Source: Fen731 sp964481885
GTDB lineage: Bacteria > Actinomycetota > Humimicrobiia > Humimicrobiales > Humimicrobiaceae
DNA: 64,000 bases
Assembly (NCBI GenBank): GCA_964481885.1
Contig: CAYZUS010000001.1
Location: 62,001-126,000 of the forward strand
Direction: 5' to 3'
A program made the position numbers and the translations under genes. Each line of letters begins with the position of its first letter. The first letter of the stretch is position 1. Shown in pieces: positions 34,510 through 42,826 of this stretch. The notes beneath the pieces were generated by a model that did no database searches, was not told the DNA's origin, and saw only the letters and a list, made by a program, of their open reading frames with translations.

Positions 34510-35536
34510 TTACATGTTCCTGGAAAGTTTTTGTAAACTCATGCTTATGTGTTTTTTCATCTACAACCACATAGAAAAGATAGTCCACATCTGCAGGTGC
34601 CAGCGCAGCTTTTATCGCAGCAAGTCCGGGATTGCAGATTGGAGTTGGTGTAAGCCCTGTATATTTATAAGTGTTGTAAGGAGAGTCGACTTCAAGGTCA
34701 TCATAAGTGACTATACCTTCCCACTTGTCAAGCGCATATCTTATGGTCGCATCTATTTGCAAAAGCATATCGATTTTAAGCCTGTTGTAAATTACCGCAG
34801 AGATAAGGGGCCTTTCATCAGGAACGTAAGCTTCCCTTTCAATCAGCGAGGCAATCTTTAAAATATCGTAGGTTGAAAAATTATTTTCTGTTGCATAGGA
34901 CCAGTCGAGCGGCTGAGTTTCAAGCTGATACTGGGTCAGCAGCATTTCCACTATATTCTGCGCCGTATAATCGACAGTGATATCGTAAGTCTTTGGAAAA
35001 AGAAAACCCTCAAGCGTCGTTTTATCACTTAAAAATTCGTAATTGTTTTTATAGGTGTTTATATCCAGAGCTGTTTCCAGTTCCTGCTGAACCACGAAAG
35101 GGATATCTGCAATTATTCTTTCCTTTATCTGATTTAAGGTAAATCCTTCAGGAATAGTAAGTTTGTATATAACCTGCTTTTCGCCTGCAGTTATAGTATT
35201 CAGTATGTTTATATATTCATCACCCGTAATCAGCCTGTATGTTCCCGGCAGGAGGCTTGTCTCCTTACCCTGTTCCTGGACAAAAAGTCTGAACACAAAT
35301 GCGTCATCAATAATACCATTTTCTGCAAGCATTTCAGCAATCTGAGTCAGATTTGCCCCGGAAGCTATCTCCACCTCTACTTCAACACCCTTTGCAATTG
35401 CAGGTTTTGAAGTTTCTGTTGCAATGACCGCAGGTGTTAAAAGTCCGCAGGAAGCAGAAGAAAACAATATTATTATAGCGGCACATGAAAATGATATTAA
35501 TGCCACCGATTTTATTTTATTATTGAACTTTTTCAT
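34493..35536 (-). CDS. mltG: endolytic transglycosylase MltG (YceG-like)
   Basis: Cuts nascent peptidoglycan strands to set glycan length. 347 residues with an N-terminal membrane segment (about 10-27) that ends SSASCG, a possible but non-canonical lipobox at C30. The YceG domain has IASLIEREAYVPDERPLIS with the catalytic Glu, VIYNRLKIDMLLQIDATI, YNTYKYTGLTPTPICNPG and the C-terminal HEFTKTFQEH. A LysM-like N-terminal subdomain (GANLTQIAEMLAENGII) is present. ATG start. Lies 103 nt after ruvX. Confidence 0.94.
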   Translation of the reverse strand: MKKFNNKIKSVALISFSCAAIIILFSSASCGLLTPAVIATETSKPAIAKGVEVEVEIASGANLTQIAEMLAENGIIDDAFVFRLFVQEQGKETSLLPGTYRLITGDEYINILNTITAGEKQVIYKLTIPEGFTLNQIKERIIADIPFVVQQELETALDINTYKNNYEFLSDKTTLEGFLFPKTYDITVDYTAQNIVEMLLTQYQLETQPLDWSYATENNFSTYDILKIASLIEREAYVPDERPLISAVIYNRLKIDMLLQIDATIRYALDKWEGIVTYDDLEVDSPYNTYKYTGLTPTPICNPGLAAIKAALAPADVDYLFYVVVDEKTHKHEFTKTFQEHVNATNQ

Positions 35537-35639
35537 TTTTTAAATTTTAAATTTTTGTTTTTAGTTTTTGCCGATATTTTTTTAAAATCATTCCTGCTGC
35601 AGTTTTCAATAGTATTACTGCTCATGTAAGTCAAAATGC

Positions 35640-36137
35640 TTAAGGCATACTATTACTTTCCTGAATTTTTGACAAATTCAAGTAATCTCCAAGTATTAAT
35701 GCTGCTGAGATTGTATCTGTTGCACCTGATTTACGATCCTGAGTTACAATTTTTTTAGGAGTGCCCCTGCTTTGGTTTTTCTTTTGGCTTTTGTTTCCTC
35801 CCTCCTTACGGGAACCATAACTTGCAGAAACAAGATCAGAGGATATCTTAGAAGTGAACCTCTCATCAACAATGGAAACTGGCAATTCGTAACTTTTCAA
35901 AACTATAGAAATAAAATTATCAACGACTTGTGCCTGATGGCCCGGCTGGCCATTTAAACTTATGGGTCTTCCTATTACTATCCTGCCGATATCATTGTCT
36001 TTTATCAGTTTTAAAATATTTTCACTTAAGGAGTCATTATTTTCCAGCATGCCAAAAGGCATTGCCATGCTGTTTTGCCTGTCTGTGATTGCAAGGCCTA
36101 TCCTTTTTTCTCCATAATCAATTCCTAAAATTCTCAT
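35640..36137 (-). CDS. ruvX: Holliday junction resolvase-like protein RuvX (YqgF)
   Basis: RNase H-fold protein implicated in rRNA 5' end processing. 165 residues, above the usual 135-145. IDYGEKRIGLAITD carries the first catalytic Asp, VIGRPISLNGQPG the central motif, VDERFTS the second acidic site, and DTISAALILGDYL the last. Residues about 105-138 are a Lys/Gly/Ser/Asn-rich stretch that is longer than normal for this loop. ATG overlaps the alaS stop as ATGA. The alaS-ruvX-mltG-aroE order is typical of actinobacteria. Confidence 0.94.
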   Translation of the reverse strand: MRILGIDYGEKRIGLAITDRQNSMAMPFGMLENNDSLSENILKLIKDNDIGRIVIGRPISLNGQPGHQAQVVDNFISIVLKSYELPVSIVDERFTSKISSDLVSASYGSRKEGGNKSQKKNQSRGTPKKIVTQDRKSGATDTISAALILGDYLNLSKIQESNSMP

Positions 36138-38989
36138 CCTATAGTTTCCAGAATCCTGCCTTTGACAAAACCAACAACTTCTTTTATTCTACTGCTGTCT
36201 GATCCGCCGACCTGGGCAAATTCCGGTTTTCCACCGCCGCCGCCTTTTAACATTTTACCGACATCTTTTGCTATAACAGAGCAGTTGACACCCTTTGGCA
36301 GCAGGTCCTTTGAAGCAGAAAGAAGGACAACTGGCTTTTCATTAATGATGTTTGCAAAGACAAGGAAAGTATTTTTTCCTTTGAATTCATTGAGAATCTC
36401 GTCACCAATAAGCCCCATCGTCACTAAACTTATGCCCGGCCAGTATGCAGAACCGGTAAAATCAAATCCAATAATTGAAGTCAGCTCAGGCTTGTCTTCG
36501 CTTTTACTGTTTTTATCAAGAATCTCCTTTTTGATTGCTTTAACCTGCAGAGAGGCCAGGTCTTCCTGCAATTTTTTTGTTTCGGACCTGATTGACTCTA
36601 TCTTTGCCGTTGTATTAAATATGTCTGAGTCAATGCTTTCGGAAATTTCTTTTAATATTTTATAGCTTGAGTTCATAAAATTAAATGCAGCTATTCCGGT
36701 AACTGCCTCTATTCTTCTGATATTTGCGCCTATACTGGAGTCGGAAAGGATCTTTAAAAGTCCGATTTCACCGGTTCTTGATACGTGAGTCCCTCCGCAA
36801 AGCTCCCTGCTGTAATCTCCTATTTCAGCTACTCTTACAAATTTTCCATATTTCTCTTCAAAAAGTGCCATGGCACCAATTTCGACCGCATATTCTTTTG
36901 TGGTCTCATATATCCTGACAGGACTATCCTTCTGGATTTTTTCATTAATTATTTTTTCAACTTTGTCCATGCTGTCCTGGGATGGAACTTCACTTATATT
37001 ATAATCGAATCTGAACCTGTCCTGGGCAACATGTGAACCTGCCTGTGTTACCTCTGGCCCAAAAACTGTCCTTAAGGCCCAGTGAAGTATATGCGTTGAA
37101 GTATGGTTTTTACTTATTTCAGTGTTAAAAGAGACATCCACCTGTGCAGTTGCCTGAGGCCCGGATTTAATATTTGATTTTTCATTTGGGATGTCTTTGG
37201 TTTCATAAGTACCAAAAACAAGTTTATCTGTGTCGAATGATTCTTTGACATTTTTATTTAAATCTGACAGAGATGCAGTGCATTTAATGATTCCTTCTGA
37301 AACATATCCCCTGTGTACCGTAAAATCATCCAAAGGCATTCTGGTATCCTGCACAACAAAAACTCCGGTATCAGTACTTATTGTTCCCCTGTCGCCAATC
37401 TGCCCGCCTTTTTCTCCGTAAAATGGAGTTTTGCAGAGCAGTATTTCACCCTGCTGTCCCTCAGAAAGTTCATCAACAATCTGAGCATTGGTGCCGGCAA
37501 CATTTAACCCTGGGCTGTCATTTACGGATTGGCCGTCATTTATTCTTATAATAGCCGCAACATCTGAAATTGTTTTTGACTCCTGATAACCTGTGAATTC
37601 AACCGTAACAGCCGCAGCTATTTCCTTGTATAAAGGCAGGTACATTTCAATTTTCTTGTCAAATACAGTTTTAACCCTGGATTTTTCTGAATGAAGCTTT
37701 AGATTAAGGTTGAAAGCTGCCATGTCCATCTCAAGATTATTCTCTCTTAGGATTTCAACAGTCAGCTCCGCAGGAAAACCAAACGTATCATAAAGTTTAA
37801 ATGAATCCTGTGGATCCAAAAAATTTTTTCCGGCCTTCTTTAGTTCCTCAATTTTTATGTTTAAAACTTTTGTTCCTTCTTTTAAGGTCTGTGAAAAGCG
37901 TCTTTCCTCGTCATTGATTATTTTCCTGATGGTATCTTTTTTATTTGAAAGTTCAGGATAAGCGTCAGAATATGCCGCAATGACAGTCTGCGTAACCTCA
38001 TTTAAAAAATAATCCTCTATATCAATAAGTTTTCCAAACCTTATTGCCCTCCTTATTATCCTTCGTAAAATATAGCCCCTTGATTCGTTTGAAGGCATGA
38101 CCCCGTCTGCAATAAGAAAAGACACTGCCCTGCCATGATCGGCAACAATCTTGATGCACCTGTTTGTCTCTGCACTGAATCCCGGTTCATTCCTGTCACA
38201 CAGTTTTTTGCCTGAAAGCTCCTGTATCTTTGATATTATGGGCCTAAACCTGGTGGTCCTGAAAACAGAAGGGTTTTTTTCAATTACTGCTTCGATCCTT
38301 TCAAGGCCCATTCCCGTATCAATGTTTTTATTGGGCAATTCCATGTATTTTCCGTTTGAGTAATTGTACTGTGTAAAAACCAGGTTCCAAATCTCAAGAT
38401 ATCTTCCGCAATCACAGCTTGGCGAGCATTCAGGATTGCCGCATGCAAAATCCGGTCCAAAATCATAATAGAGCTCAGTGCATGGACCGCATGGGCCGGA
38501 CTCACCTGCAGGACCCCAGAAATTTTCACTTTTGCCGTATCTGTACATATGGTCCAGTGTTATGCCATGAGTTTCCCACAATTGTATGGCCTCCCTGTCT
38601 TCCGGAATATTGTCGTCTCCGGCAAACACGCCTACCCGAAGATTTTCGAGAGGCAGATTAATTATGTTCAGGCAAAAATCAATTGCAAAATCTATTGCTT
38701 CTTTCTTAAAATAATCAGCAAATGCAAAATTGCCCAGCATCTCAAAAAAAGTAAGATGCCTGTCAGTATAGCCAACACTCTCAATATCGCTGGTCCTGAA
38801 ACATTTCTGGACAGTGGTAATGCGGGGAGCCGGAGGTTTTTTGGTTCCAAGATAGTACGGCTTGAATTGCTGCATGCCGGCGGTTGTTAAAAGAACACTC
38901 GGATCATCTGAAGGAATCAGGCTCGATGAAGGCATTACCAGATGAGCGTTTTTCTTAAAATATTCCAAATATGTTTTCCTGATATCCAT
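36134..38989 (-). CDS. alaS: alanyl-tRNA synthetase with two polar insertions
   Basis: Class II synthetase. 951 residues, about 70 longer than usual. The catalytic core has LIPSDDPSVLLTTAGMQQF and KCFRTSDIE; a Cys-rich insertion CGNPECSPSCDCGRYLEIWN is seen in the core. The editing domain has HxxxH at H629-H633 and CGGTHVSRTGEIG, and the C-terminal DHHA1 domain ends GGGGGKPEFAQVGG. Compared with typical AlaRS, residues about 484-503 and 575-622 are extra polar segments in or near the editing domain. ATG start, 14 nt after aspS. The Cys-rich block may bind zinc; similar clusters occur in some AlaRS. Confidence 0.97.
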   Translation of the reverse strand: MDIRKTYLEYFKKNAHLVMPSSSLIPSDDPSVLLTTAGMQQFKPYYLGTKKPPAPRITTVQKCFRTSDIESVGYTDRHLTFFEMLGNFAFADYFKKEAIDFAIDFCLNIINLPLENLRVGVFAGDDNIPEDREAIQLWETHGITLDHMYRYGKSENFWGPAGESGPCGPCTELYYDFGPDFACGNPECSPSCDCGRYLEIWNLVFTQYNYSNGKYMELPNKNIDTGMGLERIEAVIEKNPSVFRTTRFRPIISKIQELSGKKLCDRNEPGFSAETNRCIKIVADHGRAVSFLIADGVMPSNESRGYILRRIIRRAIRFGKLIDIEDYFLNEVTQTVIAAYSDAYPELSNKKDTIRKIINDEERRFSQTLKEGTKVLNIKIEELKKAGKNFLDPQDSFKLYDTFGFPAELTVEILRENNLEMDMAAFNLNLKLHSEKSRVKTVFDKKIEMYLPLYKEIAAAVTVEFTGYQESKTISDVAAIIRINDGQSVNDSPGLNVAGTNAQIVDELSEGQQGEILLCKTPFYGEKGGQIGDRGTISTDTGVFVVQDTRMPLDDFTVHRGYVSEGIIKCTASLSDLNKNVKESFDTDKLVFGTYETKDIPNEKSNIKSGPQATAQVDVSFNTEISKNHTSTHILHWALRTVFGPEVTQAGSHVAQDRFRFDYNISEVPSQDSMDKVEKIINEKIQKDSPVRIYETTKEYAVEIGAMALFEEKYGKFVRVAEIGDYSRELCGGTHVSRTGEIGLLKILSDSSIGANIRRIEAVTGIAAFNFMNSSYKILKEISESIDSDIFNTTAKIESIRSETKKLQEDLASLQVKAIKKEILDKNSKSEDKPELTSIIGFDFTGSAYWPGISLVTMGLIGDEILNEFKGKNTFLVFANIINEKPVVLLSASKDLLPKGVNCSVIAKDVGKMLKGGGGGKPEFAQVGGSDSSRIKEVVGFVKGRILETIG

Positions 38990-39003
38990 AAAAATCTTTT
39001 ACC

Positions 39004-40833
39004 CTAAATCTTGTTTTTTGTATTGTCCAGCTTTATGGCTACTTCTCCAAGTTGCTGCTCAGTAACTTTTGAAGGTGATTCAGTCATCATGCAGAATGCA
39101 GACTGTGTTTTTGGAAATGCTATCACTTCTCTTATGCTGTCAAGTTTGCCTATAAGCATTATAAGCCTGTCCATGCCAAGGGCAACCCCTCCGTGAGGCG
39201 GTGCGCCATATTCAAGGGATTTAAGTAGAAATCCAAAATTTTCTTCTATTCTTTTATCATCAAAGCCAAGAAGTTCAAATATTTTCCTCTGCAGTTCTAT
39301 ATCATTTATTCTTATTGAACCTCCACCAAGTTCATTTCCATTTAAAATTATATCATATGCAAGCGATCCGGCTTTCCGGGGCTCGCTGTCAAGAAGCTTA
39401 GTTGTTTCGATACTCGGGCTGGTGAAAGGATGGTGCATTGGGGAAAGCCGCTTTTCCCTGTCGTCCCATTCAAAAAGCGGAAAATCAATTATCCAGGCAA
39501 AGTTAAATTCTTCCTCATCAATAAGATTTAACCGGCTTCCCAGATACAGCCGTACGGCAGCAAGCGAGCTGCAGACTTTTAAAAATTCGTCTGCAACTAT
39601 CAGCACCAGGGAATTTTCCTTTAACCCAAGTACATCAACAAGTTTTTCTCTTTCATTATCTGAAATAAATTTGGCTATTGGCGAGTTAAACTGGTTTGCC
39701 TGTTCGACTTTTATCCATATAAGGCCCCCTGCGCCGTATTTCTTTGCCATATCTATAAAACTGTCAAGGTCCTTTCTTGAAAATCCGCTGCCATCATCTA
39801 TTGTCAGGCATTTAATGCATCCACCCTTGTTTAATATATTCATAAAAACATTAAACTGGCTGTCAGCAAAAATATCTGTAATATCCCTGATTTCAATGCC
39901 GAATCTTAAGTCCGGTTTGTCACTGCCAAACCTTTCCATGCTGTCCTTCCAGGAATATCTTTTAAAGGGAGTTTTAAGTTCCTCGTTTATTGTATCCTTA
40001 AATATTTTCTTAAGAAGGCCCTCAATGAGAGTCATGACGTCATCACTGCGCACAAAAGACATTTCAAGGTCGATTTGTGTAAATTCCGGCTGCCTGTCTG
40101 CCCTCAAATCCTCATCCCTGAAACATCGTGCAATCTGGTAGATTCGGTCAAAACCTGAAAACATCAAAATCTGTTTAAACAGCTGTGGAGATTGGGGAAG
40201 AGCATAAAATGATCCCGGATTGAGCCTTGACGGAACCAGGAAATCCCTTGCTCCCTCCGGAGTACTTTTGGCGAGAATGGGAGTTTCAACCTCTACAAAT
40301 CCGTTGCTCCCAAGATAATTTCTGGTAATGCTCGTAACTTCATTTCTTAACCTTAAATTACTCTGCATCTCCTCTGACCTTAAGTCCACATATCTGTATT
40401 TCAGCCTGGTCATTTCGTCAACTTTACTTCGGTTGTCAATCATGAAAGGAGGAGTCTTTGAAGAGCTCAGCAAAGTGATATTTGTTGCAATAATCTCAAT
40501 TTCACCGGTAGGCAGCTCCGGATTTATTGCCTCAGTGGCCCTGGCCTTTACTTCGCCCTCGACAGAAATAATAAATTCGGACCTGAAATCCTTTGCCATA
40601 TCATAAGCCGAATGGCTGTGATTTGAATCAAAAACTATCTGGACTATTCCTGAAAAGTCTCTCAAATCAATAAATATTAACTTTCCGTGATCCCTTCTTT
40701 TATTTATCCAGCCGGTTATAGTTACTGTTTTACCTATAAAGCTGCTGTTTAACTGTCCGCAAAGGTGTGACCTGAGGCCAGTGACAAAATTATCAAATTT
40801 TAGATTCCGTTTGTAATCATATTTTTCACTCAT
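39004..40833 (-). CDS. aspS: aspartyl-tRNA synthetase
   Basis: Class II synthetase with N-terminal OB-fold anticodon domain (GKTVTITGWINKRRDHGKLIFIDLRD), bacterial GAD insertion domain in the middle, motif 2 FRDEDLRADRQPEFTQIDLEM, and motif 3 GMDRLIMLIG. 609 residues, normal for bacterial AspRS. No amidotransferase genes are seen here, so whether it is discriminating or also charges tRNA-Asn is not determined. ATG start, 5 nt after hisS. Confidence 0.97.
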   Translation of the reverse strand: MSEKYDYKRNLKFDNFVTGLRSHLCGQLNSSFIGKTVTITGWINKRRDHGKLIFIDLRDFSGIVQIVFDSNHSHSAYDMAKDFRSEFIISVEGEVKARATEAINPELPTGEIEIIATNITLLSSSKTPPFMIDNRSKVDEMTRLKYRYVDLRSEEMQSNLRLRNEVTSITRNYLGSNGFVEVETPILAKSTPEGARDFLVPSRLNPGSFYALPQSPQLFKQILMFSGFDRIYQIARCFRDEDLRADRQPEFTQIDLEMSFVRSDDVMTLIEGLLKKIFKDTINEELKTPFKRYSWKDSMERFGSDKPDLRFGIEIRDITDIFADSQFNVFMNILNKGGCIKCLTIDDGSGFSRKDLDSFIDMAKKYGAGGLIWIKVEQANQFNSPIAKFISDNEREKLVDVLGLKENSLVLIVADEFLKVCSSLAAVRLYLGSRLNLIDEEEFNFAWIIDFPLFEWDDREKRLSPMHHPFTSPSIETTKLLDSEPRKAGSLAYDIILNGNELGGGSIRINDIELQRKIFELLGFDDKRIEENFGFLLKSLEYGAPPHGGVALGMDRLIMLIGKLDSIREVIAFPKTQSAFCMMTESPSKVTEQQLGEVAIKLDNTKNKI

Positions 40834-40838
40834 TTAAG

Positions 40839-42110
40839 TTATCTCCTGAAAATGTTTAAAATTTTTTCCGGCTCATTTTTAAAGTTTATTGTTTGCTGCT
40901 GAAATTCCTTTAAATCTTTGACGTTTAAAATACCTGATTTTACTTCGTCCTCACCAATTATTATAATATGGGAGAATCCCTGTTTTTGCGCTGACTTTAT
41001 ACTGCTGCCTATATTTTTTGCCCCATAACTCATTTCACTTTTAATGCTCCCGTCGCGGAAAAACTTTAATAGTTCCAGGCAGTATGGTTTGTAGGCATTC
41101 TCCATATTGATCAACAGAACCGAGGGTTCATCTTTTTGCAGGGTATAAGTAATGTTTAACTGCCGCATTAGCACAATGGTTCTGTCTATGCCAACAGCAA
41201 ATCCTATTGAAGGCATATCAGGACCCTCAAATTGTGATATTAATTTGTCATACCTGCCGCCGCCGCCCAGGGCATTCTGCGCACTGCCCAGGTCTTCTGA
41301 GACTATTTCAAATATTGTACGAGTATAATAATCAAAACCCCTGACAAGATCGTCTTTTATAAGATAGTCTATTTTAAGCAGGTCCAAAAATTCAATAACA
41401 TTATCAAAATGCTGCCTGCAATCCTTGCAGATGTGTGAGTATATCTTTGGAGCTTCTTTGATTGTTTCAGCACATTTCTCCATTTTGCAGTCAAATATCC
41501 TTAAAGGATTTTTGATAAATCTTATTCTGCAGTCTTCGCATAAGGATTCAATTGAAGGTTCAAGGTAATGCTTGAAAGCTTTTATATATTCCTGCCTGCA
41601 TAGCCCGCATCCCACACTGTTAATAAGAAGTTTAAGATTCTTAAACCCAAGTTTTTCAAATATCATATTTAACAGCCAGATGATTTCAGCATCAATCTGC
41701 GGGTCGGAAATGCCGGCTGCTTCAACGCCCAGTTGCCAGAATTCCCTCATTCTGCCTTTTTGCGGCCTCTCATAGCGAAACATGTTCTCGATATAAAATA
41801 ATTTTAATGGCAGCGCTTCTGCATACATTTTATGTTCGATAATGGCTCTTACAACAGACGCAGTTCCTTCTGGCCTTAAAGTCAGAGACCTCCCCTTTTT
41901 ATCAGGAAAAGTATACATTTCTTTTCTGACAATGTCGGTGCTTTCACCAATTCCCCTGTCGAAAACCTCCGTATGCTCAAAAACAGGAGTGATAATTTCC
42001 TTATAATTAAAAACATCAAAAAGCTTCCTTGATGTGTCTAATATAAAGTCCCTGTATCTGATGTCTTCACCAAATATGTCGCTGGTTCCTCTCGGTGAAT
42101 TTAAAACCAA
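40839..42110 (-). CDS. hisS: histidyl-tRNA synthetase
   Basis: Class II synthetase. 423 residues. Opens with RGTSDIFGED, motif 1 region FKEIITPVFEHTEVFDRGIGE, motif 2 MFRYERPQKGRMREFWQLGVE, histidine loops VRGFDYYTRTIFEI and GGGGRYDKL, motif 3 PSIGFAVGIDR, and a C-terminal anticodon domain. The start is TTG 42110, overlapping the 3' end of the upstream hydrolase by 10 nt, with GAAGG about 10 nt before it. The relA-MBL-hisS order matches actinobacteria. Confidence 0.96.
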   Translation of the reverse strand: MVLNSPRGTSDIFGEDIRYRDFILDTSRKLFDVFNYKEIITPVFEHTEVFDRGIGESTDIVRKEMYTFPDKKGRSLTLRPEGTASVVRAIIEHKMYAEALPLKLFYIENMFRYERPQKGRMREFWQLGVEAAGISDPQIDAEIIWLLNMIFEKLGFKNLKLLINSVGCGLCRQEYIKAFKHYLEPSIESLCEDCRIRFIKNPLRIFDCKMEKCAETIKEAPKIYSHICKDCRQHFDNVIEFLDLLKIDYLIKDDLVRGFDYYTRTIFEIVSEDLGSAQNALGGGGRYDKLISQFEGPDMPSIGFAVGIDRTIVLMRQLNITYTLQKDEPSVLLINMENAYKPYCLELLKFFRDGSIKSEMSYGAKNIGSSIKSAQKQGFSHIIIIGEDEVKSGILNVKDLKEFQQQTINFKNEPEKILNIFRR

Positions 42111-42754
42111 TTAATGCCGCCTTCCAGAAAATCGTCACTTAAGTAATAATTATTCAAAAATTCGTTTTTTAAAGTTGAAGCTGCACCGTGCCCAGGACTT
42201 ACTGTCAGTTCAGGGTTGAATTTTTTCAACTTTTTTAAAGACAGAGCCAGTTCTTTTGAGCTGCCGCCCGGGAGATCTGTTCTTCCGACTGCTCCCCTGA
42301 AGAGCAGGTCGCCGGTAAAAAGATAATTCTGCATTTTTATAATAATGCTTCCCGGAGTGTGCCCCGGCATCTCATAAATGTATATATCATGCTCTTCAAG
42401 AAGATCAAGGATTTTATCATCTATCAGGTTATAAGCTTCAAATGATAAAGCATTTGGCCCTAAAAGTGAAGACATGTTCTTTTTGGGATTAAGTGCGACA
42501 TTCTCATCGTCTTTATGCAGATAACATGGAATTTTATATTTTTTAAGAACATCGGGAGCGGCGCCCAGATGATCGTAGTGGCCGTGTGTGTTTATTATAA
42601 ATTCCGGATTTAAGTTCTCACCGATAATATAATCATCGATTTTTTTAAAATCGGCCCCGGGGTCTATTATAAAACAGGCATTTGGCTTGTTTTCCAGGGA
42701 GACAATATAGGTATTTACACTGTAAACACCTAAAATTAGTTTTTTTACTTTCAT
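42101..42754 (-). CDS. metallo-beta-lactamase fold hydrolase (glyoxalase II-like)
   Basis: 217 residues. The zinc motif HGHYDH (57-62), GHTPGSI, LFTGDLLF and SPGHG are all present, as in hydroxyacylglutathione hydrolase-like proteins of the relA-hisS neighbourhood. I choose ATG 42754, which has GAGGAG about 9 nt upstream, over GTG 42796. True substrate unknown; actinobacteria with this gene next to relA usually lack glutathione, so a role other than classical glyoxalase II is likely. Confidence 0.88.
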   Translation of the reverse strand: MKVKKLILGVYSVNTYIVSLENKPNACFIIDPGADFKKIDDYIIGENLNPEFIINTHGHYDHLGAAPDVLKKYKIPCYLHKDDENVALNPKKNMSSLLGPNALSFEAYNLIDDKILDLLEEHDIYIYEMPGHTPGSIIIKMQNYLFTGDLLFRGAVGRTDLPGGSSKELALSLKKLKKFNPELTVSPGHGAASTLKNEFLNNYYLSDDFLEGGINWF

Positions 42755-42826
42755 TTTTACTTTCTCCTCAGGACCATGAATATATTTTACATTCACTCTT
42801 AGGGTGACATCGCATATGATTTATTT

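Noticed and set aside
38284..38529. Cys-rich and other long frames antisense or out of frame within alaS, aspS, relA and recJ.
   Set aside because: They overlap well-supported genes, lack ribosome sites and show no protein family features.
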